From positions 44,885,095 to 44,949,094 of the forward strand of contig JAWZYU010000028.1 in the NCBI GenBank assembly GCA_038380435.1: DNA of 64,000 bases, read 5' to 3'. Every line of letters begins with the position of its first letter. Within the stretch, counting starts at the first letter, position 1. This DNA comes from Ryuthela nishihirai. Its lineage: Eukaryota > Arthropoda > Arachnida > Araneae > Heptathelidae. A program made the translations under genes and the position numbers. The notes under the pieces are model-generated. The model worked only from the letters and a program-made list of their open reading frames with translations, did no database searches and was not told the origin of the DNA. This document shows positions 9,721 through 19,418 of the stretch, one piece after another.

Positions 9721-10190
9721 GCTAAGCAGAGAGAGAGAGAGTATTTATTGAGGCTGACTTCATCACTCCAACTTTCCTTCAGTTTATGCCCCTTTCCCCC
9801 ATTTCTTTCCCACCCCTGCAACCGAATCTACTCTCAACCGTAGAGCATTAACTTCCTTCCCCTCCCCCCCCCAACGCACCCTCATTGCAGATCGATGGAG
9901 GCCTTAACCCTCCACCATCCTCTCCACATCCTCCTCTTGCTCTTCTTCTGTCTCCATCATCAACATTGCCAAAGTGACAGAGCAAGACAAAATGGCGAGC
10001 ACATATCAAAAGAGAGCTCTTTGCCCGATAGAAGCGGGGTCGGGAGGAGGAGGGGAAGTAAGAGGAAAATCCCCCCCCCCTCCCTCGTAATCCTCCTCCC
10101 TTCTTCCACTCTTCTATTGCATCCACGAATCGATTCTGTCATGATCTTTCTTTTTTGTGCATTATTTGCATTGGTGATCGACTAAGAGTT
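9721..10190 (+). other. GC-richer non-repetitive island, possible 5' exon
   Basis: A GA run (9728-9741) is followed by C-rich DNA. An ATG at 9992 lies in a favourable context (ACAAAATGG) and opens a 22-codon stretch, MASTYQKRALCPIEAGSGGG plus two residues. This ends exactly at a strong splice-donor match, GAA|GTAAGA, at 10057/10058. In another frame a 96-codon ORF (9895-10185) begins with a hydrophobic run (HILLLLFFCL). Neither has a known domain. The island differs in composition from the surrounding AT-rich DNA and shows no SINE or MITE sequence. Confidence 0.25.
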
Positions 10191-10627
10191 ACTCTTTAGT
10201 GATGTTGCTCATGAGAGAGGAAATCCATACTAATTTTCAACGTATTTTGTCAGCAGAGCTTATCCTTTCGTGCCCTTAAATAGGCATGACGAAAGTTTTA
10301 ACACTGTGAGATGTCGATTATGGAAAGCTGTGTTCATGATTTGTAAATACAGTCAGACATGTGGTAAATGACACACAAAAGACAGATTTCAGTTGTTGTT
10401 ATTAAAAACACTCGGTATCTCAGCCCTTTTTTAATCGTATCAACCTCAAATTTTGCTCATAGACTCTCATTATAGACAAACGTATAAATCCTTTCACAAT
10501 ATAAAATCTTATTCCATGACTTATTCTTTTTTCATACACAGCTGGAAGGCTTAAAACACAATGAGAATCAACTGATACTTATGAATGCTCACAGAATATT
10601 CGGCAATTAGACGTGATAATAACCTGA
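10191..10627. other. AT-rich unassigned interval
   Basis: No gene, RNA or known repeat recognised. It ends at the left TSD of the next SINE-B copy. Confidence 0.4.
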
Positions 10628-10640
10628 TATTTTAGATTTA

Positions 10641-10811
10641 AAAAATGAGGTCTGATAGAAGCCTGTCGGTTTATATGCCATAGTAGAAGGCCTGAGAGGT
10701 TTGCAGGACCTCAGCAGAAAAACAACACAAACATCATGCCTTACCCGGGGCTCGAACCCAGGTCTCTTAGATTAGTAGACAAGCGCGCTAATCACTCGGC
10801 CACGGGACGGC
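10641..10811 (-). mobile_element. SINE-B copy with perfect 13-bp TSD
   Basis: Flanked by TATTTTAGATTTA at 10628-10640 and 10812-10824, identical at all 13 bases. Its minus-strand head reads GTGGCCGAGTGATTAGCGCG, then loop CTACTAA with ACT at the anticodon position, then B box GGTTCGAGCC. This is consistent with a tRNA-Ser origin. It is the clearest single insertion of this family here. Confidence 0.88.
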
Positions 10812-10983
10812 TATTTTAGATTTAGATTGCATTTTTGGAGTTAAGTTTATAAAAACACACAAAAAGCATTTAAATTTATTCTCTTAAATATTGACTGCAA
10901 ATTTCAACAAACCAAATAGTTCCTAGCACGTTGAACCGGGCGTAATATAGTGGTGATAATAGCCCATTGCAAATAGCCCGTGG

Positions 10984-11265
10984 TTGGGTTGTTTTACCTC
11001 TGAGCGGCACTTTTTTGCACACCATGGGCTAAATGGCCAGGTCACATGAACCCCAAAGGCTCAGAGAAGGTTGGGGGAGGGGACCCACTGGAACAGCTGT
11101 TGGGTGACAGATGTTAACCTCCCGTCAAGGCCTTCCAGCGTGTTCTTTAACGTGCACAGGGTATGGCTCTCCCACACACGGGGCCACGGCTTAACGTCCC
11201 ATCCGACGGACGGCGGCTTTTCCAAGCCCATCGGTGTCCCCTACTGACCGTGGGCAGGGCAGGGA
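10984..11265 (-). mobile_element. SINE-A, 5'-truncated copy with perfect TSD
   Basis: AGCCCGTGGT flanks both sides (10974-10983 and 11266-11275). The copy starts at the tail and stops in the body at GGGCAGGGCAGGGA, so the tRNA head with the Pol III boxes never arrived. A 5' truncation inside an intact TSD points to LINE-type reverse transcription. Confidence 0.92.
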
Positions 11266-11275
11266 AGCCCGTGGT

Positions 11276-11930
11276 AATACCGTAATAGTGGTAGTATTAG
11301 TTCTTGATAACAAATATGCAGATTACAAAATTGTTAAAAAGAATTTTGATAATTTCAGAAGATATATACCATAATACTCGTCGAGAGTAACCCTCGCTTT
11401 GGAAAAACAGCAAAAATGTAATTACAAAATTACATTTCGCAATTATAGTAAAAAAAAAAACATTAGTAAATCTTCCAATACTATCGAAAATAAATGCAAT
11501 ACCAATTTTGGTTTCGAAAACAAAGGTTCGATGTTAAACTAATAATAATAGTATAATACTTTATTATTTATCACGAATAGAAGAATTCAGGAACAAAGCA
11601 ATAACAACGTAAAACGTTATTAAAATAAAAAATTATTTCTTTTTTCGTCCTTTTACAAGAACAGACATTCTTATACCTTTCAACTTATTTCTAAAAGCTG
11701 AGGTTTCCTTCACGTCTCTTAGATTTTCGTCACAGAAGAAAGCTTTTGCATCGAGAATTATTTCAAGACGGAAAAGAATGACATATTTTCATAAATTCGC
11801 TTCATAATTAGATTTCATTTTCGACTCATTTCGCTACTGAAAATTCTTTCTCAATACACTAAGATGTCGATTAGCGGAAAACATGTAAGTAGTCAGTGGT
11901 GTGGCTACAATAGCCCACAGAGGATTGATT
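11276..11930. other. AT-rich unassigned interval
   Basis: AT-rich DNA with A runs, without a supported gene or repeat. Confidence 0.4.
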
Positions 11931-13283
11931 TGAGTTGTTTTACCTCTGAGCGGCACTTTTTTACACACAATGGGCTAAATGGCCAGGTTACAAGGACCCC
12001 GAGGGCTCAGAGAAGGTTGGGGGGAGGAGACCCACTGGAACAGCTGTTGGGAGACAGATGGTAGCCTCCCGTCAAGGCCATCCAGCGTGTTCTTTAACGT
12101 TGGGTTGTTTTACCTCTGAGCGGCACTTTTTTTACACACAATGGGCTAAATGGCCAGGTTACAAGGACCCCGAGGGCTCAGAGAAGGTTGGGGGGAGGAG
12201 ACCCACTGGAACAGCTGTTGGGAGACAGATGGTAGCCTCCCGTCAAGGCCATCCAGCGTGTTCTTTAACGTTGGGTTGTTTTACCTCTGAGCGGCACTTT
12301 TTTACACACAATGGGCTAAATGGCCAGGTTACAAGGACCCCGAGGGCTCAGAGAAGGTTGGGGGGAGGAGACCCACTGGAACAGCTGTTGGGAGACAGAT
12401 GGTAGCCTCCCGTCAAGGCCATCCAGCGTGTTCTTTAACGTTGGGTTGTTTTACCTCTGAGCGGCACTTTTTTTACACACAATGGGCTAAATGGCCAGGT
12501 TACAAGGACCCCGAGGGCTCAGAGAAGGTTGGGGGAGGAGACCCACTGGAACAGCTGTTGGGAGACAGATGGTAGCCTCCCGTCAAGGCCATCCAGCGTG
12601 TTCTTTAACGTTGGGTTGTTTTACCTCTGAGCGGCACTTTTTTACACACAATGGGCTAAATGGCCAGGTTACAAGGACCCCGAGGGCTCAGAGAAGGTTG
12701 GGGGGAGGAGACCCACTGGAACAGCTGTTGGGAGACAGATGGTAGCCTCCCGTCAAGGCCATCCAGCGTGTTCTTTAACGTTGGGTTGTTTTACCTCTGA
12801 GCGGCACTTTTTTACACATAATGGGCTAAATGGCCAGGTTACAAGGACCCCGAGGGCTCAGAGAAGGTTGGGGGGAGGAGACCCACTGGAACAGCTGTTG
12901 GGAGACAGATGGTAGCCTCCCGTCAAGGCCATCCAGCGTGTTCTTTAACGTTGGGATGTTTTACCTCTGAGCGGCACTTTTTTACACACAATGGGCTAAA
13001 TGGCCAGGTTACAAGGACCCCGAGGGCTCAGAGAAGGTTGGGGGAGGAGACCCACTGGAACAGCTGTTGGGAGGCAGATGGTAGCCTCCCGTCAAGGCCA
13101 TCCAGCGTGTTCTTTAACGTGCACAGGGTATGGCTCTCCCGCACACGGGGCCACGGCTTAACGTCCCATCCGACGGACGGCGGCCTTTCCAAGCCCATCG
13201 GTGTCCCCTACTGACCGTGGGCAGGGCGGGGAATTTTGTGGAGATAAGTCTAAACGCTGACCCAGCTGGGACTCGAACCTGGG
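11931..13283 (-). repeat. SINE-A-derived satellite: seven tandem 3' segments of about 170 bp
   Basis: Tail starts occur near 11931, 12101, 12272, 12442, 12612, 12782 and 12952, spacing 170-171 bp. Units 1-6 run from the SINE tail to TTCTTTAACG and then join directly to the next tail. The seventh continues through the body to the B box (about 13283) and lacks the A box. Units are almost identical and share private differences from other SINE-A copies (TTACACACAATGG, GGTTACAAGG), so they arose from one another. Peptide frames here are SINE-body frames. Confidence 0.95.
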
Positions 13284-13531
13284 CACACTGAGGACACGGT
13301 GGGCCAATGCACAAGCACTAAAACGTCCTTCAACCAAAGGGAGACTACCTTTTAAACCTTTTTCTAAAAATAATTGGACAATCGCGTTTACTTTGTTGTC
13401 TGTCTATTCGTCTTCATATATCCTTTTTTTGTTTTAAGATATAAATGGATAAATTGGTGTTATGGTTAGAAAGTTAATCACTATCCGAACAGTTTAGCAT
13501 CGTTTTAGAGATTCAAAAGAGTATTTTTGAT

Positions 13532-13678
13532 TGGTAGAGATGTTGGTGACTTGTTGTATAGTAGGCGAAGTAAGTCCTTTCCTGTTTCACGGATCAATCA
13601 AGAATACTTTGTCCACCCCGTGTAACAGGAAAAGACTTACTACGCCTACTATACAATAAGTGACCAATATCTCTACCA
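13532..13678. mobile_element. MITE-3, foldback element
   Basis: Arms of about 60 bp (13532-13593 and 13618-13678) are near reverse complements, from TGGTAGAGATGTTGG outward to CCTGTTTCACGG inward, around a 24-base loop. This is the only copy in the window. A SINE-A begins three bases after it. Confidence 0.8.
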
Positions 13679-13681
13679 TCC

Positions 13682-14065
13682 GGGGCGGGGGTGGCTCAGT
13701 CGGTAGCGCGCCAGGCTCGTAATCTATAGTTCCCAGGTTCGAGTCCCAGCTGGGTCAGCGTTGAGATTTATCTCCGCAAAATTCCCCGCCCTGCCCACGG
13801 TCAGTAGGGGACACCGATGGGCTTGGAAAGGCCGCCGTCCGTCTAATAGGACGTTAAGCTGTGGCCCCGTGTGCGGGAGAGCCATACCCTGTGCACGTTA
13901 AAGAACACGCTGGATGGCCTTGACCGGAGACTACCATCTGTCTCCCAACTGTTGTTCCAGTGGGTCCCCTCCCCCAACCTTCTCTGAGTCTTCGGGGTCC
14001 ATGTGACCTGGCCATTTAGCCCATGGTGTGCAAAAAAGTGCCGCTCAGAGGTAAAACAACCCAAC
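13682..14065 (+). mobile_element. SINE-A full-length copy
   Basis: Head GGGGCGGGGGTGG through tail AACAACCCAAC, with few changes from the other young copies. No matching TSD is visible. The left flank is the MITE-3 edge, so the original left target may have been lost. Confidence 0.9.
13692..13746 (+). promoter_or_regulatory. Internal Pol III promoter of SINE-A (A and B boxes)
   Basis: TGGCTCAGTCG at 13692-13702 fits the tRNA A-box consensus TRGYNNARNNG. GGTTCGAGTCC at 13736-13746 is a perfect B box. Spacing is that of a tRNA without intron. The anticodon loop position reads CTCGTAA, giving CGT in the anticodon slot; the stem around it resembles tRNA-Met or tRNA-Thr. Other full-length copies keep the same boxes. 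Confidence 0.85.
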
Positions 14066-14473
14066 TCGTTGTTATTGGACGAAGAAAATTTTTTTTTATG
14101 ACAACTAATAGCTGGGCTGTTTGATTTTACAGCTTCCATAACCTCCTTAATGCTAAATGATTGTTGTTAGAAAATAAAGAGTTCAGATACATCTCATTGA
14201 AATATTCAAATTATCAGCTGTGGGATTTTTCATAAGAAACTTATTTTAGAAGTTGTAGTTCTTTAAAGTTATTGACGAAATAATATGGAGTCGTTCCTTC
14301 ACATTTTTACCTACGAAGGAATCGGACAGTAATAGTTTAAAATATTTTATCGTAAGAGTTAACTAAAACGTTGAAAAAAAAGTATCAGCTTTTATGTTAA
14401 AATTCAAAATGATTAAGCGCATTTTCTAGCACTTTCAGTAACCATGGCTTCAGTTTTAAAGAGCAAGCTAGGC
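14066..14473. other. AT-rich unassigned interval
   Basis: No supported feature, apart from weak resemblance of 14250-14400 to the AT-rich R1 family. Confidence 0.35.
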
Positions 14474-14548
14474 CAGTGGTTCTCAACCTTTTATGCTTCA
14501 CGTACCCCCTGGAAATGTGTATGAAACTGGCGTACCCCTTATATAGAT

Positions 14549-14735
14549 AGTCCCGTGGCCGAGTGGTTAGCACGCTTGGCTATTGATCTAAGGGACCGGG
14601 TTCGAGCCCCGGGTAAGGCATGGATGTGTGTGTCGTTTTTCTGCTGAGGGTCCTGCCATCCTCTCAGACCTTCTACTATGGCATATAAACTGTCAGACCT
14701 CTGTGGCAAGCAGCTGCTTGAGGGGGTAATTTTTT
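14549..14735 (+). mobile_element. SINE-B single copy inside the hAT element
   Basis: AGTCCCGTGGCCGAGTGG head, B box GGTTCGAGCCC and body to GCTTGAGGGGG. It is inserted just inside the left hAT end (after CGTACCCCTTATATAG), so it postdates the hAT element. The TSD is doubtful. Confidence 0.85.
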
Positions 14736-14785
14736 TATTATAGTATAACAATGGGAATAAAATAATATATATATATATTATACAC

Positions 14786-15062
14786 ACATGTTAAGTTTTG
14801 CTAAGGTAGAGTCGCAAGTCATCTTCAACATCCAGCCTGTTCCTATATTTATTTTTTAAAGCAGTTAAAGATGAAAAACCAGTTTCACATAACTAAGTTG
14901 TTGTGAGAGGTAACAAATATTTGACTGCAATTCTTGACAAAGTCGGATATTCCTTCTCCACTCCAATAAAAAACTAATCAATGGCTTTTCGGAATGAATA
15001 CTTTTTAAACTATTGTCACAAGATATCTCAATCAACTCTTCTTTATTGGACAATGGAAGATC
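14786..15062 (-). pseudogene. hAT transposase C-terminal fragment
   Basis: On the minus strand one frame gives SNKEELIEISCDNSLKSI followed by EKPLISFLLEW, the helix before the hAT dimerisation domain. After a one-base frame change it gives TGFSSLTALKNKYRNRLD then VEDDLRLYLSKT and a stop at about 14786. This is the terminal motif of ZBED5-like hAT transposases. A frameshift lies near 14860-14880 and everything upstream is absent. Confidence 0.82.
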
Positions 15063-15279
15063 GAGCGCTTTTGAGCTCTCACGGCGTATCTAAAAAATTT
15101 TACCGCGTACCCCACGTTTAGAACCCCTAGACTATTAAAAAAAATAAATGTTTTGGCCACATGCATATCTATCGATGTAAAAGGCTACTTGATTAGGTAT
15201 AATTCAATGATGCTACGTCAACAGTAATGCAATTAGAGAACTTAACAACTTCTTAAACTTTTCATGAAAAAAAAAAATG

Positions 15280-15336
15280 TGATGGTCTCAATTAAATCTA
15301 TTTTAATCTCGATTTTTCAGCAATGTGCTTTCAGTA
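15280..15336 (+). repeat. R1 dispersed repeat, left part of copy 2
   Basis: AAATCTATTTTAATCTCGAT and TGTGCTTTCAGTA correspond to R1 copy 1. The matching right part resumes at 16148, so R1 was split by the SINE-B tetramer. Confidence 0.6.
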
Positions 15337-16147
15337 AGCCGTCCCATGGCCGAGTGGTTAGCGCGCTTGGCTACTGATCTAAGGAACCTGAGTTCGAGCC
15401 CCGGGTAAGGCATGGATGTATGTGTCGTTTTTCTGCTGAGGTCCTGCCATCCTCTCAGACCTTCTACTGTGGCATATAAACTGACAGGCTCCTGTCAGAC
15501 CTCTGTGGCAAGCAGCTGCTTGAGGGGGTATTTATTTTGCCGTCGCATGGCCGAGTGGTTAGCGCGCTTGGCTACTGATCTACGGGACCTGGGTTCGAGC
15601 CCGGGTTAAGGCATGGATGTATGTGTCGTTTTCTGCTGAGGTCCTGCCATCCTCACAGACCTTCTACTATGGCATATAAACTGACAGGCTCCTGTCAGAC
15701 CTCTGTGGCAAGCAGCTGCTTGAGGGGGTATTTATTTTGCAGTCCCATGGCCGAGTGGTTAGCGCGCTTGGCTACTGATCTACGGGACCTGGGTTCGAGC
15801 CCCGGGTAAGGCATGGATGTGTGTGTTGTTTTTCTGCTGAGGTCCTGCCATCCTCACAGACCTTCTACTATGGCATATAAACTGACAGGCTCCTGTCAGA
15901 CCTCTGTGGCAAGCAGCTGCTTGAGGGGGTATTTATTTTGCAGTCCCATGGCCGAGTGGTTAGCGCGCTTGGCTACTGATCTAAGGGACCTGGGTTCGAG
16001 CCCCGGTTAAGGCATGGATGTATGTGTCGTTATTCTGCTGAGGTCCTGCCATCCTCTCAGACCTTCTACTGTAGCATATAAACTGACAGGCTCCTGTCAG
16101 ACCTCTGTGGCAAGCAGCTGCTTGAGGGGGTATTTATTTTTATTTTA
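15337..16147 (+). repeat. SINE-B tandem tetramer within one TSD
   Basis: Four SINE-B units start near 15340, 15541, 15741 and 15942, steps of about 200 bp. Each has the tRNA-like head (GGCCGAGTGGTTAGCGCGC), B box and body ending GAGGGGGTATTTATTTT. The whole block is flanked by TGCTTTCAGTA (15326-15336) and TGCGTTCAGTA (16148-16158), one mismatch in 11. The open frames across it follow the repeat. Confidence 0.95.
15748..15802 (+). promoter_or_regulatory. Internal Pol III promoter of SINE-B (third unit)
   Basis: A box TGGCCGAGTGG at 15748-15758 and perfect B box GGTTCGAGCCC at 15792-15802. The loop reads CTACTGA; the copy at 10.7 kb has CTACTAA with serine-type ACT. The long variable arm of tRNA-Ser is absent. 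All four units keep both boxes. Confidence 0.75.
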
Positions 16148-17288
16148 TGCGTTCAGTATTTAAAGAGTTACGGAAACTGAAACATTTAGCAAGTGAGCTC
16201 GTTCGGTAAAAACAAACATTCAAATTTGGCGAAAATTAATTTATTTATTACACGAACTGCTAAAAATAATCTTACATGTGTTAATAAAGTTAGGATAAAC
16301 GTTATTGCTTTCGTTTTAACTAGTTTTTTATTAACTTTTCAGGAAAATTATTCAAACTGGATATTATTTGCTGTTAAATATTAGAATTTCCGTATCGCTA
16401 AATACCGTATTAATAACATTTGAAAATCTGCATTGAAATAAGTTTGATTGAGCACCTTAAACAATCTTGAGTCACATTTCTCCATAAAAATAAAATCTTA
16501 TTAAAAAAAAGTTGCTGAATTCTCTATATTAAAAGCTTAACTAAAACATAGTAAATAAAGTATCGACTTATATATTAAACTTCGCTGCAATGCCTAGGCA
16601 TATTTTTTAACGCTTTACGGTAACAATTATTTCAGTTTCCTCCAATTCGGAATGACTTTTAAAATTCAAACTAAGCTGTCAAAATAAGTGTTTGGGCTGC
16701 ATACATATCCATCTCTGCATACATTCCATATTCGCCTAAGTGATTTTCGTTTTTCACCCGATCTGCCTATCAGGAAAAAGCAAATTTTCTCTCCCTATTC
16801 CCGGGCGGCCATCCATAAAAAAGCAATGAATACAGTTTCATCTTCATTTTAATCTTGAAAGAGCACCAAGATTTTCTCCTCGTCCCGGTCTTCCGATGCG
16901 ATGCGCAAGCCACGTCACATTTGCATGTAATGCGTCTCAAGTCTCACGTTACCCCAAAACGGATTCTCAGGGATGAAATGCTCCCGTATTCTAAAACAAT
17001 CAATCACGTTTTATCTAATTCTCTGGCAAACTCGCTGCGTTAAACTTAAATGATCCTTGAACTTGGCCAAGGGATGAAACGAGAAGAAGAGCAAATATTT
17101 AACAGCAAGGTAGGAAAGCCTTTTTTTTTTTTCGTTTCCAGTTGCCTCTTTCTTCCCTTATTTTTAACTCCTTGGTAATATTTTTTCTGCTCATCTTTCT
17201 CTAAACATCTTTCTTTTTTGCTGTCTGTCTGGTGACTCATGTTGGATCCAGACCGGAGAAATTCAACCAGTGGTCTGAAGGAAATTAG
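16148..17288. other. R1 right part, then AT-rich unassigned DNA
   Basis: 16148-16190 completes R1 (TTCAGTATTTAAAGAGTTAC). The remainder has no supported gene. A 62-codon frame at 16855-17043 and a minus frame at 17046-17396 show no known domain. Confidence 0.4.
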
Positions 17289-17434
17289 TTGGGTTGTTTT
17301 ACCTCTGAGAGTCACTTTTCTTTTTGCATTTAGTGGGCTAAATTCCAGGTCACAAAGACCCGAGGGTTCAGAGACGTTTAGGTGAAGTGGACCCACTGGT
17401 TAGCTTTGGAGACAGATGACAGCTTCCTGTCAAG
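17289..17434 (-). mobile_element. Older SINE-A, 3' part (interrupted)
   Basis: Tail to CTTCCTGTCAAG. The sequence resumes at 17881 as AGGTC-ATCCAGTG equivalents, so this and 17881-18119 are one diverged copy split by the SINE dimer. Confidence 0.8.
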
Positions 17435-17871
17435 CTCACGGTCAGTAGGGGACACCGATGGGCTGGAAAGATCGCCGTCCGTCGGATGAGACGTAAAGCC
17501 GTGGCCCGTATGTGGGAGAGTCATACCCTGTGCTCGTTAAAGAACACGCTGGATGGCCTTGACGGGAAACTACATCTGTCGTCCAACAGCTGTTCCAGTG
17601 GGTCTCCTCCCCCAACCATCTCTGAGACTTCGGGGTCCATGTGACCTGGCCATTTAGCCCATGGTGTGCAAAATAGTGCAGCTCAGAGGTAAAACAACAC
17701 AACGTTAAAGAACACGCTGGATGGCCTTGACGGGAGACTACCATCTGTCGTCCAACAGCTGTTCCAGTGGGTCTCCTCCCCCAATCATCTCTGAGACTTC
17801 GGGGTCCATGTGACCTGGCCATTTAGCCCATGGTGTGCAAAAAAGTGCCATTCAGAGGTAAAACAACCCAA
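17435..17871 (+). mobile_element. SINE-A partial dimer inserted in an older SINE-A
   Basis: A 5'-truncated copy (from CACGGTCAGTAGG) reaches its tail near 17700, then reads CAAC|GTTAAAGAACACG back into the body and reaches a second tail at 17871. The repeat offset is 168 bp. The dimer is flanked by CCTGTCAAG (17426-17434) and CCTGCGAAG (17872-17880). The junction is the same as in the 12-kb satellite. Confidence 0.9.
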
Positions 17872-17880
17872 CCTGCGAAG

Positions 17881-18119
17881 GTCATCCAGTGCGTCCTTTA
17901 AAGTGCACAGGATATGGCTCTCCTGCGCACGGGACCACAGCTTAACGTCCCTCCGATGGACGACAGCCTTTACCACGCCCGTCGTTCTCTCCTACTGACC
18001 GAGGCCAGGGTAGGGATCTCCAGCAGAGAGAGATCTCCAAATTGGCACAGGTGGGACTCCAATCTGGGAACTGCAGATTATGAGTGTGGTGCGCTACAGA
18101 CTGAGGCTTCCCCTCCCCA
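17881..18119 (-). mobile_element. Older SINE-A, 5' part (continuation)
   Basis: From TCATCCAGTGCGTCCTTTAA to the head GAGGCTTCCCCTCCCC, diverged throughout and matching the age of 17289-17434. Confidence 0.8.
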
Positions 18120-18187
18120 GAGACACTAGTTTGCCACGAGCAATTCGCACCTATCAGCGAAATATTTTAGGTTTTCCACAAAAAGTT

Positions 18188-18385
18188 AGCCGGGGGTTTG
18201 CTCAGTTGGTAGCGCGCCATGCTAGTAATCTGCAGTTCCCAGGTTCGAGTCCCAGCTGGGTCAGCTTTGAGATTTATCTCCGCAAAATTCCTCGCCCTGT
18301 CCACGGTCAGTAGGGGACACCGATGGGCTTGGAAAGGCCGCCGTCCGTGAGGATGGCACGTTAAGCCGTGGCCCCGTGTGCGGGA
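18188..18385 (+). mobile_element. SINE-A, left part, split by a younger SINE-A
   Basis: Head with B box GGTTCGAGTCC to GTGTGCGGGA. It continues at 18783. The outer TSD CCACAAAAAGTT is perfect (18176-18187 and 18979-18990). Confidence 0.9.
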
Positions 18386-18782
18386 TTTGGTTTGGGTTGT
18401 TTTACCTCTGAGCTGCACTTTTTTGCACACCATGGGCTAGATGACCAGGTCACATGGACCCCGAAGGCTCAGAGAAGGTTGGGGGAGGGGACCCACTGGA
18501 ACAGCTGTTGGGAGACAGATGGTAGCCTCCCGTCAAGGCCATCCAGCGTGTTCTTTAACGTGCACAGGGTATGGCTCTCCCACACACGGGGCCACGGCTT
18601 AACGTCCCATCCGACGGACGGCGGCCTTTCCAAGCCCATCGGTGTCCCCTACTGACCGTGGACAGGGCGGGGGGAATTTTTGCGGAGATAAATCTCAACG
18701 CTGACCCAGCTGGGACTGGAACCTGGGAACTACAGATTACGAGCCTTGCGCGCTACCGACTGAGCCCCCCCCCCCTCCCCCC
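18386..18782 (-). mobile_element. SINE-A inserted within a SINE-A
   Basis: Full minus copy flanked by TGTGCGGGA at 18377-18385 and 18783-18791. Its head ends in a C run (18766-18780). The two nested TSDs give a clear insertion order. Confidence 0.9.
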
Positions 18783-18978
18783 TGTGCGGGAGAGCCATAC
18801 TCTGTGCACGTTAAAGAACACGCTGTATGACCTTGATGGGAGGTTACCATCTGTCTCCCAACAGCTGTTCCAGTGGGTCCCCTCCCCCAACCTTCTCTGA
18901 GCCTTCGGGGTCCATGTGACCGGGTCACTTAGCCCATGGTGTACAAAAGAGTGCCGCTCAGAGGTAAAACAACCCAAC
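18783..18978 (+). mobile_element. SINE-A, right part of the split copy
   Basis: Continues from TGTGCGGGAGAGCC to the tail AACAACCCAACCC. Confidence 0.9.
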
Positions 18979-18990
18979 CCACAAAAAGTT

Positions 18991-19406
18991 TTAAATTTCG
19001 TGCTGGTTTCGTTTTACATACACTGTCCAACTGAAATCTATTACTACTAACTTCGAAGCTGTAAAATGATTGAGAAAATAAAAAATGAAGAAGCTGCTAA
19101 GTAAAGAAGCTGCATTTAGCGAAAAAATGTAACTAAAGATAATTTAAAGATCATAATCAAATCTATTTAAATCTCGATTTGCAAGAGTATTCGTTCTGTA
19201 TTTAAAGAGTTATGGACTTGGAATGTTTAGAAATAAATTCTTGGTTTATAAAAATCCTTCATGACTGTCTAATATTGAAATAATCTTTACGCAAAACTTC
19301 TCAATGTATATTTTAATTAATGGAAAAGTTTGAAACAATACGTATTAAGTTTCAATTATTGATTGTATCTCAAAACACTGGTTAGTAATAACTTCTGTAG
19401 TTACAT
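18991..19406. repeat. AT-rich interval with R1 copy 3
   Basis: 19140-19235 matches R1 (AATCTATTTAAATCTCGATT, GTATTTAAAGAGTTATGG). The rest is unassigned. Confidence 0.5.
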
Positions 19407-19418
19407 CCCATGTCGTTG

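Larger units (their letters stand above)
14474..15130 (-). mobile_element. hAT-type transposon, internally deleted
   Basis: The left end AGTGGTTCTCAACCTTTTAT with CACGTACCCC and the right end CGTACCCCACGTTTAGAACC with CCTAG are typical hAT termini facing each other. A C-terminal transposase remnant lies between them. Most of the transposase is missing, and a SINE-B sits near the left end. An 8-bp TSD is not convincing (AGCTAGGC versus ACTATTAA). Confidence 0.8.

Noticed and set aside
13682..13760. A true tRNA gene at SINE heads
   Set aside because: A and B boxes are perfect, but the sequence continues into the SINE body without a matching 3' acceptor stem; the same block recurs dozens of times.
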